A stretch of DNA of 64,000 bases from Ulva prolifera (taxonomy: Eukaryota; Chlorophyta; Ulvophyceae; Ulvales; Ulvaceae), in NCBI GenBank assembly GCA_023078555.1, contig CM041200.1:2240001-2304000 (forward strand), read 5' to 3'. Every line of letters starts with the position of its first letter. Position 1 is the first letter of the stretch. Both the position numbers and the translations under genes were made by a program. Positions 52,686 through 64,000 of the stretch are shown here, piece by piece. The notes under the pieces were generated by a model. It saw only the letters and a list, made by a program, of their open reading frames with translations, had not been told where the DNA came from and ran no database searches.

Positions 52686-55600
52686 ATGTTGAACGTTCAA
52701 ACATGTGCTCGAGCCTCACTTTTACGGCTTGGCTACAAGCACGATCGAAACACTGCCTTGATACACTACTATCAGCACGAAAATTTTGATTTGTGGCCGG
52801 CGAAGCGTGATTTTCTTGTTGCTGCCAGTGTACGCCTACTGAAGGCAGACCTAGACGTTCTTGCCCCGATTTCACTCAGTGATGAATTCAACATGAAAGC
52901 TTCATTTGGAATATTTGAAGACGTTGATACCGGCCAGCACTTTGTCATCCATGAGAGGGATGGTCTTCTTGGCAGGTGTGTCTGCCGCTGTATCTGCTTG
53001 CTTGTTTGTGTGCAAAAAATGATCGTCTCCTGATCAAAGCATGCGTTGAATAAATTGTTTGCTCGCGCCTGCGTTCAATGCGCAGGGAAGGGCAATCATG
53101 TCGCTGGTTGTTGACATCCGGTTGACGCAGGTCCGGCGAGTGCAACATAAGAATGGAGTGTGCACACGGCAAACTGTCAAGAAAGCAGATCAAGTTCTAT
53201 CTCGATGGCGATGATCATCCGTGGATCATCAACGTGGGGCAGGCGAGAGCGCATTGTTCCCTTGCTGGCGAGAGATGCGAGGTCGGCATACCTCTCCGAA
53301 TGAAGCCGGGCGACATCGTGCAGGTCCGTTCCTGTTGCAAAATTGATCACGATGTATGCGTGTGTATGCTCAGGTGGTCTGACACACACAAAAGTCCAGG
53401 TTGGTCTCGAAAACGCATTGAAGCAATTCAAGTACGCGCCGATCGCTCCAGTGGGGCACCAAGCGGGCGAGGGGGATGAAACCACAGAGGATGGCACACT
53501 TTCTCCAATCTCAGGAGAGATGAAGGCCAAGCTGAAGGTACGGGGGTGTCCTGGCAAGTTAATACGCAGGTGCCCCACAAGAGCGCCCAGACAGGAGCTC
53601 TTGAACCAAGCAATGCAATGCAGGAGCTAGAGCAGCCTGTGATGCATGGAGTAGGGGCACATTCATGTAGCCTTCCTCTGCAGCCGGTGCACTCCGCAGC
53701 GACCCAGCGATCTGTGCAACCAGCACAGCATCCTGCGCCCCTCGCCGCATCCACAACTTTCGTAGCAGATGCACCCGCACCTGCACCGCCAGCACCTCCA
53801 CTTCCGGCCCAGAAGTTCCCGAATAAAGGAAAGCCTGCACCTGCCCCTCCGCCACCTCCACTTCCTCCCCAGCAGAAGCTGGTACAAGGGCGTGCCCCAG
53901 GCCCTGCTCCTCCCCCTGCTCCTCCCCCACCGCCAAGTCGTATGCTGGCAGGCATTTCAAGCGCCCAGAAGGTGGCAGAAAGTGCTGACCTGCAGCGGCA
54001 GCAAGCCATGGCAGTCCCTCTCGTACAAAGCATGGGAGTTGCAAGTGCGAGACCTGTCCTGCTCGCTATATGGCCGTCTGAGGCGGATGGCGATGCCATG
54101 TAAGCCACACTTGCTAAAATTCACCAGAGCAGAAAAATATAGCCGCATGTAGTGGTGCCGTTGTGCAGCATCAGTATGAATCATAGACAGGGATGCTGCT
54201 GCTGTACGCATACAATGCTTCGTGAATCGGAGCGTTATATGGGCCATCCGAAGCTGCAGGTCGCCAGGAATTCTTGGAGCAGCTTGTTGCACGTTCAACC
54301 GAAGTCAAGGAGCGTCTTCGCCAACAACCGCTGACATGTGTGTCCCTCTTTAAGCCTCAGAAGCCAGCACCAGCGCAGCAAGGCTCCACAGTGCCTACTG
54401 AAGATGAACTCCGGGTCGCACGAGCGGCCCTGCGCCAGACGATGGTGGCGAAGGATGCAGAGGCCCCACGCCGCAGCATTTGGAACTCGGCCAGCATTGC
54501 AGCAGACGCACCTGACGACGCCACACGCGCATCATCTGTCTGGTCAGACTCCCCACCGCAGCATAAGCATTGGTCATGCCAGAACGTGATGCTGCCTATT
54601 CCTGCCAGCACGGGAACTGTGAGTGCCTCGCTATCTGGCTCTGACTTGATTAGCACACCTCCGGCCACAGCAAAGCCATCGTCAAGGTCAGCAGAGTTCC
54701 TGTCGCCAGCTCAGGGACTACCCCTGAACGGTGCTGAGCTGGCAGATGCGTGGATTCGCTCACCAGCTGGAGAGGAATTCATGGCAGCAGTAGTTGCCGC
54801 AGAGGCCAAGGCTGAGCATGCCAGCTGCAGTCCGGCAGATATACCAGCACCGCGCATCTCACATGTGCCGACGCAGCCTGTGTCAGAGGCTCAAGTTCCT
54901 TGTGGTGAGCAAGCGAAAGGAGACATCAGCTTCTCGTTCGGACCAGCTCTCGTGACTAGCACACCTACCAGCGAGTCACCAGGCGGCGGCGCGGATTCCG
55001 ATTCAGTGCATCAGGGCCCTTCTCCAGACGTGCCTGTGCGGCAGTCCCCGCTGGCTGTAAACACTCATACAATGCAATCTCCTGGCCCACAGAGCTCCGC
55101 TCTGCATGCTGCAGACTCTGCGCAAGCCTCCAGGGCAGCACGGGCCCCCTGTGAAGCTTCAGAGCTGGCGGTGGCACTGGCAGAGGTCAAGAGGCTGCTC
55201 GCAGTTGTTGCCGAAGTGCAGCAGCTGCTGCCGCAGCCCGATGCCCCGCAGGCTCTGGTAGACGTGCAATCGTTTGTGGCAGAAGTGAGGCAGCAGATGC
55301 AAGCCAAGCCAATTGGCCTGCCTCACCTGACGCCGCCGGGCACGCGCTCTGCGTCCGCTCCAGGTTCGATGTCGCTGCTCCAGGGCCTGGGAGGCCGCGG
55401 TCTGGGGAAGGGCAAGGGCCTGTGCCTTTTTGGCGGTCGCTCCAGCTCAGCATGCTCGTCGGGGTCTACCCCTGCAGCATCTGGCATGCCGTCTGCGACC
55501 ACCGCCACAGCCTCCGCTACAAGCATTCGCCATTCACAGACCAAGGTGTGTGATTTCGATGCCCGGTCATGCTGTGCTGTATCTGTGTGCTGCGTGGTGC

Positions 55601-58600
55601 CGTGATGTCCATGGCTGGTATGGACTGTCTCGCTGTGCATGTAGAGTGTGTGGGAGGCCCAGGGCCCCGACTTTGTGTGCCCGGTGGACGATCCCGACAA
55701 GATGGTTGGCCTCAGTGTGTGGCGGCACTTCGAGAACGGCGGCTGGGCCAAGGGTAGCGTCTTCGAGTGGCAGCCGTATTCGCGCGTGCACACTATCGTG
55801 TATAACCCGGGCACGCACGCGGAATTCAGCGAATTTGTCAACCTCGAGCAAGGCCAGCTGCGTGCGATGATTTCCTGGCGTGACCCAGCAACGAAGGTCG
55901 CACGGGTCGAGCGAAGTCCGATGCCAACACACCCGGCGTCAAGCCATGTGCGATCCTGGACTGCTCGTTCGGACCAGCCCAGCCCGATCACAAATGCGTG
56001 CGACTGATAATGTGTTGATGTATCACTGCTTGGCCATGTGCCAGGTGCAGCGCGTGCTATACCATGCATGTGCCTGAGCTTGAGTCTCGGTGGCATGTCG
56101 TGCAAGATGCAGCATATCTGCCGGAACACTCGTCGCACGCACGCAGGCAAACGTTGGAGGAATGCATGCATATCTGACCCCAGCTTCCTACGGCGTGTCT
56201 TGTGCAAAAGTCACTGCCGTGTGCAGGGGCAGGTCTCTCCAACGGTGTCACCGCATGCTTCCTGCACCAACTCCCCGCAGCCACGCGTTCCAGCGCCGCA
56301 TTTCTCTTTCTGGCCCCCTGCCAATGCTGCAGCACAGGACGTGCCAGCCAGCCCTGTGTGGTCGCCCCTGGCCGGGCAGCAGCTGCTTCACGTCTGGCAG
56401 CCAACCCCTCAGGCGTCTCACATCCCCGCCCCATCAACGCCTGCGTCGGAGTGGCTAAACGGCCTGAGCGGCACTCCGCAGGAGTGTGGCGACGTGCTGC
56501 TCAACATGTTGACCACCCCTGAGGCACATTCGCTGTCTCCTGGCATTCGCTTTGCACTTGGCAGTGCTATCCGGTCCGCGCAGTGCACTCTCACAGATCC
56601 GAATGCGGAATTCTCAGAGCCTCTGTCGCCACCGGTCTGGCACACTGAGGGGCATCAGCCGACAGGTTTTGGGTGGCTCAACCAGGAATCTCACTATGTT
56701 TCGAGCACGCCGCTGGCGCCACAGGCCACAGACGCAAAAGATGGCCTGACCGCTGCCTCCGTTAGAGAGCACGCCAGCACAGTCGCTGAGAACGTGGAGA
56801 TGTCTTGCGTCGCAGCTCCCGCATCAATGGATGTCGTGATGGCTCCGCAGGGTGAACAGGCTGTCAAATTTTCTCCTGCTGTTCCAGAAGACGCCGCAAA
56901 GCTGGCACATGTGCAGGAGGCTTGTGCTGCACAGCCGATCCCGAGCCCTGGCTTCCCGCCTCAGGATATCACCGCTGCTCGACCACCTCCGAGCCCCATG
57001 AGCCAGCCACAAGCGGCCAGCCCTGTGTCTTTGCAACACGGGATCACTGCTGGGCAGCCACCTCCGAGCCCCTTAAATCAGCCGCACGCGGCCACGCCTG
57101 CATCTCTGCAAAAGGGAATCACTGCTGCACAGCCACTTCCGAGTCCGATGATTCAGCCGCAGGCGGCCAGCCCTGTGTCTCTGCAACAGGGGATCACTGC
57201 TGCACAGCCACCCCTGAGCCCTGCGGTTCAGCAGCAGGTGCCCAATGCTGCAGAGCCACCTTCTGGCCCCGCTCTGCCTCCCAGCCCAGCGTCTGTGCAA
57301 CAGCAGCTCACTGCTGCACTGCTGTCTCCCAGCCATGTGTCTCTGCAGCAAGGGCGCATCAGCGAACAGCTGCCTCCTACACCTGTATCTCTGCAGCAGG
57401 GGACCAGTCTTGCAAAGCCGCTTCTTCGCAGTCCTATAGCTCTGCCACAGGGTGTCAGTGCTGCACCACTGCCTCCCAGCCCAGTGTTTCAGCAGCAGAA
57501 GGTCGATGTTGCACCGGCACTGGCCAGCCCAGCATCGCCGCGGCAGGAGGTCAGTGTTGCGTTGCAACCGCCCAGCCCCATGTTTCAGCAGCAGGGGCTG
57601 AGTGCTGCAGAGCCATCTCGCACCCCCGTGACTCTTCAGCAGGGCGTCTGTGCAGCACAGCCGCCTCCTGGCCCCTCACCCCTGCTGCGGCAGCATGGCA
57701 CCCAAGCTCTTGGGAGCCCCATGCAACAGGAGAACAAATCATCAGAGCCGACACCCAGCCCATCGCTGGGTATGCCGCCCATCACTGACGGTGGACGACC
57801 CGTCTCTCCCCTCAGCGTGCTGGGCGTGCCACTTGCGTCCACAGACTGTGGCACAGGCGGTGAGGCTACATCACACAACACAAGCCATAGCACGGCAGCC
57901 CACGTTTCGCAGCTGGACGTGCACATGCACGCAAGTCCAGAGCCAACGATGCAAGGTGCTGTCTGGCAGATGAACCAGGACGCAGGCATGACGCCAGCCC
58001 AGGCTCCTGCTGCCACGCTCAGCCCGCAGCCGGAGATCACAGCGGCTCTTCAGTTCCAGGATAGTATTGCGACAGAGGCAGCCATGTCCGCCCCGTTGTC
58101 TACAGTCACTGCACCTGATCAAGTCAGTGACAGAGAGCAGAGTGGCGCAGAGGGTCATGTTGTCTCGGAACCTGTTCCCAATCAGGAGCTTCACCTGCCA
58201 GCATCAGCGGGGCTTGCTGCAGACCCTGCGGCCGATGCAACAGCCCAGGACAGCATCGCTTCCAAGTTGGCTGCTGCCTCGGCTGCGCAGCCCCCCTCCC
58301 ACCCGATCATAGAGGCTGTGGCGCCAGGCGTTGCAGTGGAGGACTTGACGCCAGCGGGAGCAGTGCCGGAAGGCACGAGCAGTCTCCACCGCCCTGCCGC
58401 TGCACACAGCATCCCTGTATGTGGTGCACTGGCGCAGGGGATCCCAGACGCTCCCTCCACTGGCAGCATCAGCATGGTCCCATCGCACTTTGCTGATGCT
58501 GACGAGAGCACTGGTCCATCGCCAGTCTTTTCCGCATCTCCCAGATCGGTCGGCGCAGCTCTGCCACTGCAGAGCAGCCCGCTCCCTTTGCCTCTGCCGA

Positions 58601-60916
58601 CCGAGCAGTTGCCTGCCTCCCTGCCACCAATGAGCCCGACTGTCCAGAATGCAGAGCCTGCCCGCGCTGCGGCCACTCCAACACATGCCACTCTGGGCAG
58701 CAGCGGCGATGTGTCGTGTACACCGCGTCCAGAAGCTGTGGCGCGACAGGCGACTCCGCCTGGGGCTGATGGAACATTGCCGTGTGCGCAGTGCCCAGTC
58801 ATGCTGGGCATGTCTGTGCTTGAGCTGCCGCCATGCTCCGAGCTTGTGGGCGCACGCACCCCTCACCCCACACCCACAGCGACAGACATGGCAAGCGTGC
58901 CTGCACCCGCACAAGCGGTGGTGTCGATGTCTGCGCTGCATGACGTTATGCAGCGCACAGGAATGGTATCGAAAGGCAGCCCTGTGGGTGCCGCTTCCCC
59001 CGCCAACGGGCATTGTCAACCGCCGTCTCGCTCGGCTGCTGCGAATGAGCATCCGACACCAAGTGCCACAGAACTTCTTGCACCGGCTGCTGCGCCTGCC
59101 TCTGCAATGTTTGCAATTCAGGAATCACCTGCTGCTGCTGCTGTGAGCTCGGTCAGTGCTGTGGTGACAGATGAACGCCCTAGCGGCATCCCATCTGACG
59201 CCTTGGGGACACCCACTGCTGCACTGCACCAGCAGAGCTCATCACTGCAGGCGCCAGTAGACAGCACGCCTGGTCCTGCAATTGCGCTGGCGGAGATGGT
59301 CCCAGATGGTGCGCAGCTACAGCATGAGAATGTGGCATGCAGGGCCGCCCGTACTGGAGGGCATTGTAGTGTCTGCATCTCCTTTTACCCTGCTTTGAGC
59401 CCAATGTGTTGGCTTTTGCAGATGGCACATGCGTGCTTCCGCCAGGGGATCAGAGCGACTGTGTAAGCCGCGGCTCCAAGGGCTCCGCAGAAGTTCAAGC
59501 TGCAAGGGACGCCTCCGCAAAGCCAGAGACAGCGGCGGAGGCTCGCGAGACAAGTGAGCAGCCTGCTGTAGGTGATGACAGCACTCGATGCCATGATGGA
59601 GGCGATCATGTAGGAGATGCACTTACGCCAGTTGTTAGGCATGGCAGAGGAGACGATGGTGCGAGCGCCCCGCTGATGCATCGCCCCATTGCAGATGCCA
59701 TGTCATCACGAGGCCTGTCCTAATTGTGCAGTGTTTGTGTAGGTTCTAACGGTCCAGTTTGTGGATCAGGCAGCCAAGAAGACCCTGCAGCACCTGCAGT
59801 ACAAGAGGCGCTGGCGCAAGAGCAAGACGAGAAGCAGGCGCCAGAAGAAGCTCAGAACGCGAATGGGCCAGCTGGGTCCGTCCTGGAAGGGTTGTCACCA
59901 GATGAGGCAGCGGCAGCAGCACCTGAGTCTGCTTCACGGCAAGATGATGCACAGCAGAGCTCACATAGCGGCCCTGATGCCAAGGATTGTGAAGAAGTCG
60001 GGGCGGATGAACAGCCGCCGGTGTGCAGCGAGGCTGGTGCTGCGGATGATGCGCTGGGCAAATGCGCATTGTTCCCAAGGTGGAGGGTAACACGGGCGAG
60101 ATCGCAGACTACGCGTTGCACCTCCGGTGTCTCTGGGGGCAGCACATCGCACGCCACGGCCGCACGCGCCACGGCCGATGGGCCAGAAGGCGGTGGTGCA
60201 GAGGATGCCACTGCAGCTGTGCATGGCGGTGAAGTTCCTGCAACGGCATCCAGCTGCGATGAGGAGGGGGGCGCGTCGTCTCGGCAAACGCGTTCGGGCA
60301 GAAGAACAGCAGCACCGAAAGCTGCCAAAGTGGACAGAGAAGCTGGCCCCGCCCGTCGCACGCGTGCTCGATCCTCCACGAGTGTTGCCTCGGAGCCAGC
60401 AGACACGCCATCCGTGCCTGTGGCTCCTGTGCCACGCAAGCAGAGGAACCGGCGGGGTCGGAACGAAGATGGTGATATCTCCGTGTCGGCAGGCCCGGCG
60501 TCATCGAGTGAGGGGCCGGTCCTGCGCAGGCGCACACGGGCGTCCAGCGCAGTCACGGTCGCCAGCACTAGCGTGGACACCGGGGGTGCTTCAGACTGCG
60601 AGAACCGGGCGACTGACAACCTGGCGACATCACAACTTCAGCCGGTAGAGGAGGATGAGTGCTCTCCCGCAAAGTTTGTGGCAATGCTGTCCCCGATCCC
60701 AGAAGAAGTGGTTGCGAATGTAGCAAAGGGTGCGAATTACGAGAGGAAAACGCTGCAGATAGCAACATGCAGGAACACAGTGATGACAGAGTTTTTCATG
60801 CAGGGAAGTCAGGGGCGAAACGAAAGAGGCCAGTCAAGGAAACCGTGATAGAGCCTGTTGAAGAGGCACCCCGAAGAGTAACCCGGCGAGCGACTCGTTC
60901 ACAAGATACATCTTGA
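52686..60916 (+). CDS. giant FHA - polyproline - Tudor-like - PPSP repeat protein
   Basis: Not a family I can name; by layout a chromatin or DNA-damage scaffold. Exons: 52686-52975, 53131-53323, from 53400, 53570 to about 54030, about 54263-55542, about 55644-55890, about 56225-59330, about 59421-59700, about 59743-60729 and about 60759-60916. Domain 1 is FHA: HERDGLLGR, CNIRMECAHGKLSRKQIKF, RAHCSLAGERC, RMKPGDIVQV. A Pro/Ala stretch with PPPPPLPP follows. Domain 2 is Tudor-like: VGLSVWRHFENGGWAKGSVF and HTIVYNPGTHAEFSEFVNL. A long Pro/Ser/Gln-rich disordered region (about 1,000 residues) includes the repeat array at 56.9-57.7 kb. The C-terminal part is acidic, then basic (QTRSGRRTAAPKAAKVDRE, ARRTRARSS, LRRRTRASS, AKRKRPVKETVIEP), with AT-hook or NLS character, ending TRRATRSQDTS. 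The start at 52686 is the first in-frame ATG seen; 52891 (MKASFGIFEDV) is an alternative. I join the segments by strand, phase and composition; two adjacent genes cannot be excluded without transcripts. Confidence 0.6.
56935..57670 (+). repeat. degenerate coding minisatellite (PPSP-type unit)
   Basis: About 14 diverged tandem units of roughly 45-66 nt encode variants of AAQPPPSPMSQPQAASPVSL, followed by QQGIT. Conserved elements are P-P-S-P, S-L-Q-Q-G and A-A-Q. The array lies in the disordered part of the FHA/Tudor-like protein and remains in frame throughout. Copies differ in length and sequence, so it is old rather than freshly expanded. Confidence 0.8.
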
Positions 60917-61000
60917 CTACGCAGTGGTTTGACAACGCCACTTGGCATGGAGATGTGAGTTTCAGGATCAATCGTTACATGTACCTGATCAATATCAACA

Positions 61001-62853
61001 CTAAAGTGCCTTCGCGTTACTTCCAGGCAAAGGAAGGGCTGCTTGTAACTGTTGCAGCACACGTGGCAGGTCTTTGCCAAGGTCAGGATCCAAGTCAGCA
61101 ATTTGTTGGGCATCTCGTATAGCTGCTGCAATGTTACCATTAGCGCGCTCTGCATGCATTTTTGCCATCCAACACATTGGTTCCTGGGCATCGATTTCGA
61201 CCGCCTTGTTGGCCTCAATCAAGGCTGATCTGGTGTCTTTCGAACTGAGCAAACATGTGCTGATTGCACAATGTATTCTGCATGCACCAACCCTGATGAG
61301 ATCCAAGTGATGGTTCACGGAGTCTGTTAGGCCTGAAACCTGTCGCTCACCTTGCACGATGGGCATAATTAGCTGTGCTTTCAAGTTTCAAGCTTTTGTG
61401 ATAAAGTCCCAACGCTCCTCCCCACTGTCGCAGTTCCCTTTGAACCTGTGCCAACGCAAAAGCTACCCGGGGATGTTCCGGGCACACCGCTGCCGCCTGC
61501 TTCAGAGCCATATGAGCCTCGGCTACAACAGCACCACGCAGACTATGTTGCAGTGCTGGCAAAACATTGCTGACAGGCAGAATTTCCTGGGCACACTCAC
61601 GTCAATAATGAGTGTCACACCTCTGTTTTGTTTAGCATATGCAACTACTGCTCGATCAAGAAGGACGTTCACATCTGCGTTTTCAGGAGCCTTGACATTA
61701 TCTGACATTGTTTTGACAGACACATGTGTTGGGCGAGAATGCTTGTCCACTGCTTCTTCATCTGTGCTTCTTGCCTTTTTCTTTGTCGGTTGGTTTGCAG
61801 TAGTCCGAGCATCAGAACGGCTGTCAACTAGTCGATTCAAATGGTACATGGTTTTCAGAAAGGCACTGGAGCAAAACAAATATAACAGTGTTGTGTGTGG
61901 AATGCTGATCAGCACTGGAAATATCCCGACCGCTACAAGGTCTACCAAGTTCTGCACAAACGTCAACGGTCACTGGCCCACACGACACGCAGCAAAGCTA
62001 CAAGAACTCAAGGACTGCTGTGCCTGGAAGCATACTGCTGCTCTGCTGGCGGACAATTTTGCTGCTGGTGCAGTCCTCAGAATGCTCCGCGAGAAGGATG
62101 ACTTGCTTCCAAAAATACTAGAATACATCAGGGACAGATTTTCCACTGTGGATCTGATGTTTTGTCTCCAAAGCAGGAAGTATGCAGTCGGCAGCAGAAT
62201 CCCCGATTTGCCCATTGGGGCGATTGCCTCTTTCATGGCGTCCAGCTGCTCGTGGGTCAGGTCTGACGCGCTCAACCCACGGGAAAGCTCATTGATTGCT
62301 GCATGGAAATCGAATCCTGACTTTGTCAGATCTGGGAACCACAGCATCCCTTCATGAACAAGTCCTGGATCTTGCAGAGTGGACACAGACACGGCACCGG
62401 TGATGAATAGCGGAATCTGCAGAACGTCCTTCTCTCCTCCAATGAATACATGGCATGTTCATAGCATGGCCACGAAGATTGTAGCAACTGCACCTGTAGT
62501 AGCGGCGCGGCCAACCATAGTCTGCTGTAGGGGCGTTGAGCAACCTTGGCAATGAGTCTGGATGCTCGAGCACCATGACTGTCGAGAACAGGTTGGCATG
62601 AATTGAAACTGGAATCCCCCAGAAGCTTATATGTTGACTGGTACACCAGTCGTTTACTTCTGACGAAGTTTCCAGCCGCAGCTGAGGCTCTTGCAGACAC
62701 AGGAAGGAGTGCAGCCCTCATGCCAATACCAGTGGCAACAATGGTTGCCCACCATGGCAGTCCCAACGAGTCGTGTATATGTGACAGAGACGCCTGGCCA
62801 TAATTGATAGGTAACTCAAGGTATCGAGCCAAAAATGACCTGTCGCTGTCCAT
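61001..62853 (-). CDS. OXA2: OXA2/COX18-like mitochondrial insertase with TPRs
   Basis: Membrane insertase of the Oxa1/YidC/Alb3 superfamily. A YidC-type domain plus C-terminal TPRs is the plant OXA2 arrangement, needed for Cox2 insertion in Arabidopsis. From the 5' end: ATG at 62853 (MDSDRSFLARYLELPIN), then LGLPWWATIVATGIGMRAAL (TM1) and LPVSARASAAAGNFVRSK. Next comes a hydrophobic segment with RRYYRCSCYNLRGHAMN in another frame (exon junctions near 62.45-62.52 kb). The next exon has LWFPDLTKSGFDFHAAIN and MGKSGILLPTAYFLLW (TM). Then LVDLVAVGIFPVLISIPHTT and LLYLFCSSAFLKT (TMs). Two TPR-bearing exons follow: AALGLYHKSLKLES-type text near 61.4-61.56 kb, and ALIEANKAVEIDAQEPMCWM with RDAQQIADLDPDL near 61.1-61.2 kb. 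The presequence is short, and upstream codons are open without ATG. A TGTAA occurs about 25 nt past the stop. Confidence 0.8.
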
Positions 62854-62925
62854 TTTCAACGAGCCCACGAGCTCCACAGCAACGGCATGATGGCGCCTCG
62901 AAAATGGCTTTCGGACGGCACCCAC

Positions 62926-63260
62926 GTAGAAGCGATCACAAAGGCGCAGGGATTATTATTTGTCTTAGCGATCGCTTACGGCAAACGACATTGCGCAGGC
63001 TACAGGCACAGCGGGACGTGTTTGGTTGTCCACGTATACGGAGATCCGCAGGGACTCTCCCTATGCCCGAGAGAAGGATCGCGATCGAGCCGAATTTTGC
63101 CTAACGAAGCGGTGGCGACGCACGTCGACAACTTGGTCAGTATCGACGCACAGTACTGCCGCGGCCCCTCCATGCACACGTGCACACTGACATCTTTGAT
63201 GAACACTACGGCGGTGGCTTGGGTGTACCGTGTTCCGGTGCTTGTGGTGAGCGAGGTTCC
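62926..63260. other. 5' flank of the OXA2-like gene
   Basis: Presumed promoter of the minus-strand OXA2-like gene. No recognised motif or coding exon. Confidence 0.4.
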
Positions 63261-63300
63261 TGCGGTGCTACCTGCCTCCGACTTTGTCCTTGAAACACAC
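63261..63300 (+). repeat. third copy of the inverted-repeat arm (partial)
   Basis: GCGGTGCTACCTGCCTCCGA and the following CTTTGTCCTTGAAACACA closely match part of the right arm at 63741-63777, in the same orientation. This shows the arm is a dispersed or locally duplicated repeat rather than a unique hairpin. Confidence 0.65.
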
Positions 63301-63430
63301 TATGTGCGTTCCAGGAACCGTATCCCTCCACAACATCAGCCACATAAGCAGCCGCGCTGCCGGGGGGGGTCGTTTGCGTGAGGGCCCGGGGCTGCCGGTG
63401 TTTGGGGCGGGTGCGCAGGTGTGGTGTGCT

Positions 63431-63635
<205 letters not shown>

Positions 63636-63693
63636 TGGCTGTCATGCTGTGATTGGGCGCCGTGTTCGGGTTCGACGTGGGTGACAGTCCCCT

Positions 63694-63776
63694 GACGTGC
63701 ATGCATTGGCCCGTTGGCGTCCTTGTTCGTTGCCCTGGCGGTGCTACCGGCTGCTCCGACTTCGTCCTTGTAACAC
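63694..63776 (-). repeat. right arm of an inverted repeat flanking (TG)n
   Basis: Reverse-complement partner of 63431-63511, ending with CTTGTAACAC. A spacer of about 60 bp separates it from the TG tract. No direct target duplication was evident outside the arms. Confidence 0.8.
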
Positions 63777-64000
63777 AAGCAGCCTCTATAGCAACGCCTC
63801 AGATCTGGCGCCGTCTCGCCCAAACCCCAACTGCTGCTAACCCAGGCCTATTTTATAGCCTTGTGGTCCCCAACGCTGCATTCCTGACTATGACAAATGG
63901 GCGCGCACAAGCGTGCAGGATCACAGCAGGAAGCGGCGGCGGCGTTTCAGGATACGGTGGCCACAGGGCCAGGGGCTGTTGCTCTGGAGGACACACTCCG
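63777..64000. other. window end, nothing recognised
   Basis: Unique-looking sequence. The last 100 bases are open on the plus strand (an Ala/Gly-rich reading after ATGGGCGCGCACAAGCG near 63897) and could be the start of a gene that continues beyond the window; this is too short to call. Confidence 0.3.

Noticed and set aside
58191-59052. Two overlapping minus-strand frames over 200 codons opposite the repeat protein
   Set aside because: They are antisense shadows of the 1,000-residue disordered plus-strand exon, with composition following from its codon bias.

Overview
This is a eukaryotic nuclear window, most likely from a green alga. The genes are intron-rich. The introns I could place by reading-frame continuity favour GTGCG/GTGAG/GTACG donors and TGCAG acceptors. 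Several genes have plant-lineage forms: a mitochondrial OXA2-type insertase with TPRs, a plastid-type J-protein, and an Ind1-type Mrp ATPase. The species cannot be named from the sequence alone. No organelle, bacterial or intact viral segment is evident. All intron/exon calls below come from conserved protein reading and splice phase, not from transcripts.

Layout. 0-7 kb, plus strand: a FAM20-like/PI3K-fold atypical kinase (about 1-3.2 kb), the Fe-S assembly ATPase NUBPL/INDH (3.7-4.9 kb) and a BTB-BACK protein (5.5-7.1 kb). 7.4-11 kb, minus: a GH3 glycosidase, convergent with the BTB gene and divergent from the next gene. 12.3-21.2 kb, plus: MOT1/BTAF1, the TBP-removing Swi2/Snf2 ATPase, with about 15 exons, a (TG)n tract in one intron and a decayed SINE in another. 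21.9-23.2 kb, minus: a membrane protein fused to an EF-hand pair. 23.2-26.8 kb is gene-poor and holds a well-preserved tRNA-derived SINE with a TTTAC-type tail. 26.9-31.7 kb, plus: CDT2/DTL, ending in a PIP box. 32.9-34.2 kb, minus: an ABHD11-like hydrolase. 36.1-37.2 kb, minus: a predicted N-myristoylated EF-hand protein. 37.9-39.8 kb, minus: an unrecognised two-TM protein. 40.4-41.5 kb, plus: SLX9. 43.7-46.8 kb, plus: phosphoglucomutase. 48.1-49.6 kb, minus: a J-domain protein. 52.7-60.9 kb, plus: a very large protein with an FHA domain, polyproline, a Tudor-like segment, a degenerate PPSP repeat array and a basic tail. 61.0-62.9 kb, minus: OXA2-like insertase with TPRs, convergent and only 84 bp away. 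63.2-63.8 kb: a (TG)n tract between inverted repeat arms.

Most genes are unrelated housekeeping genes. A loose chromatin/cell-cycle theme joins MOT1 (TBP turnover), CDT2 (PCNA-coupled replication licensing control) and the FHA-Tudor-repeat protein, whose layout recalls DNA-damage mediators such as MDC1. That protein is the best candidate here for something not yet described. The two repeat families, SINE and inverted-repeat/TG, are the other items most worth following up.
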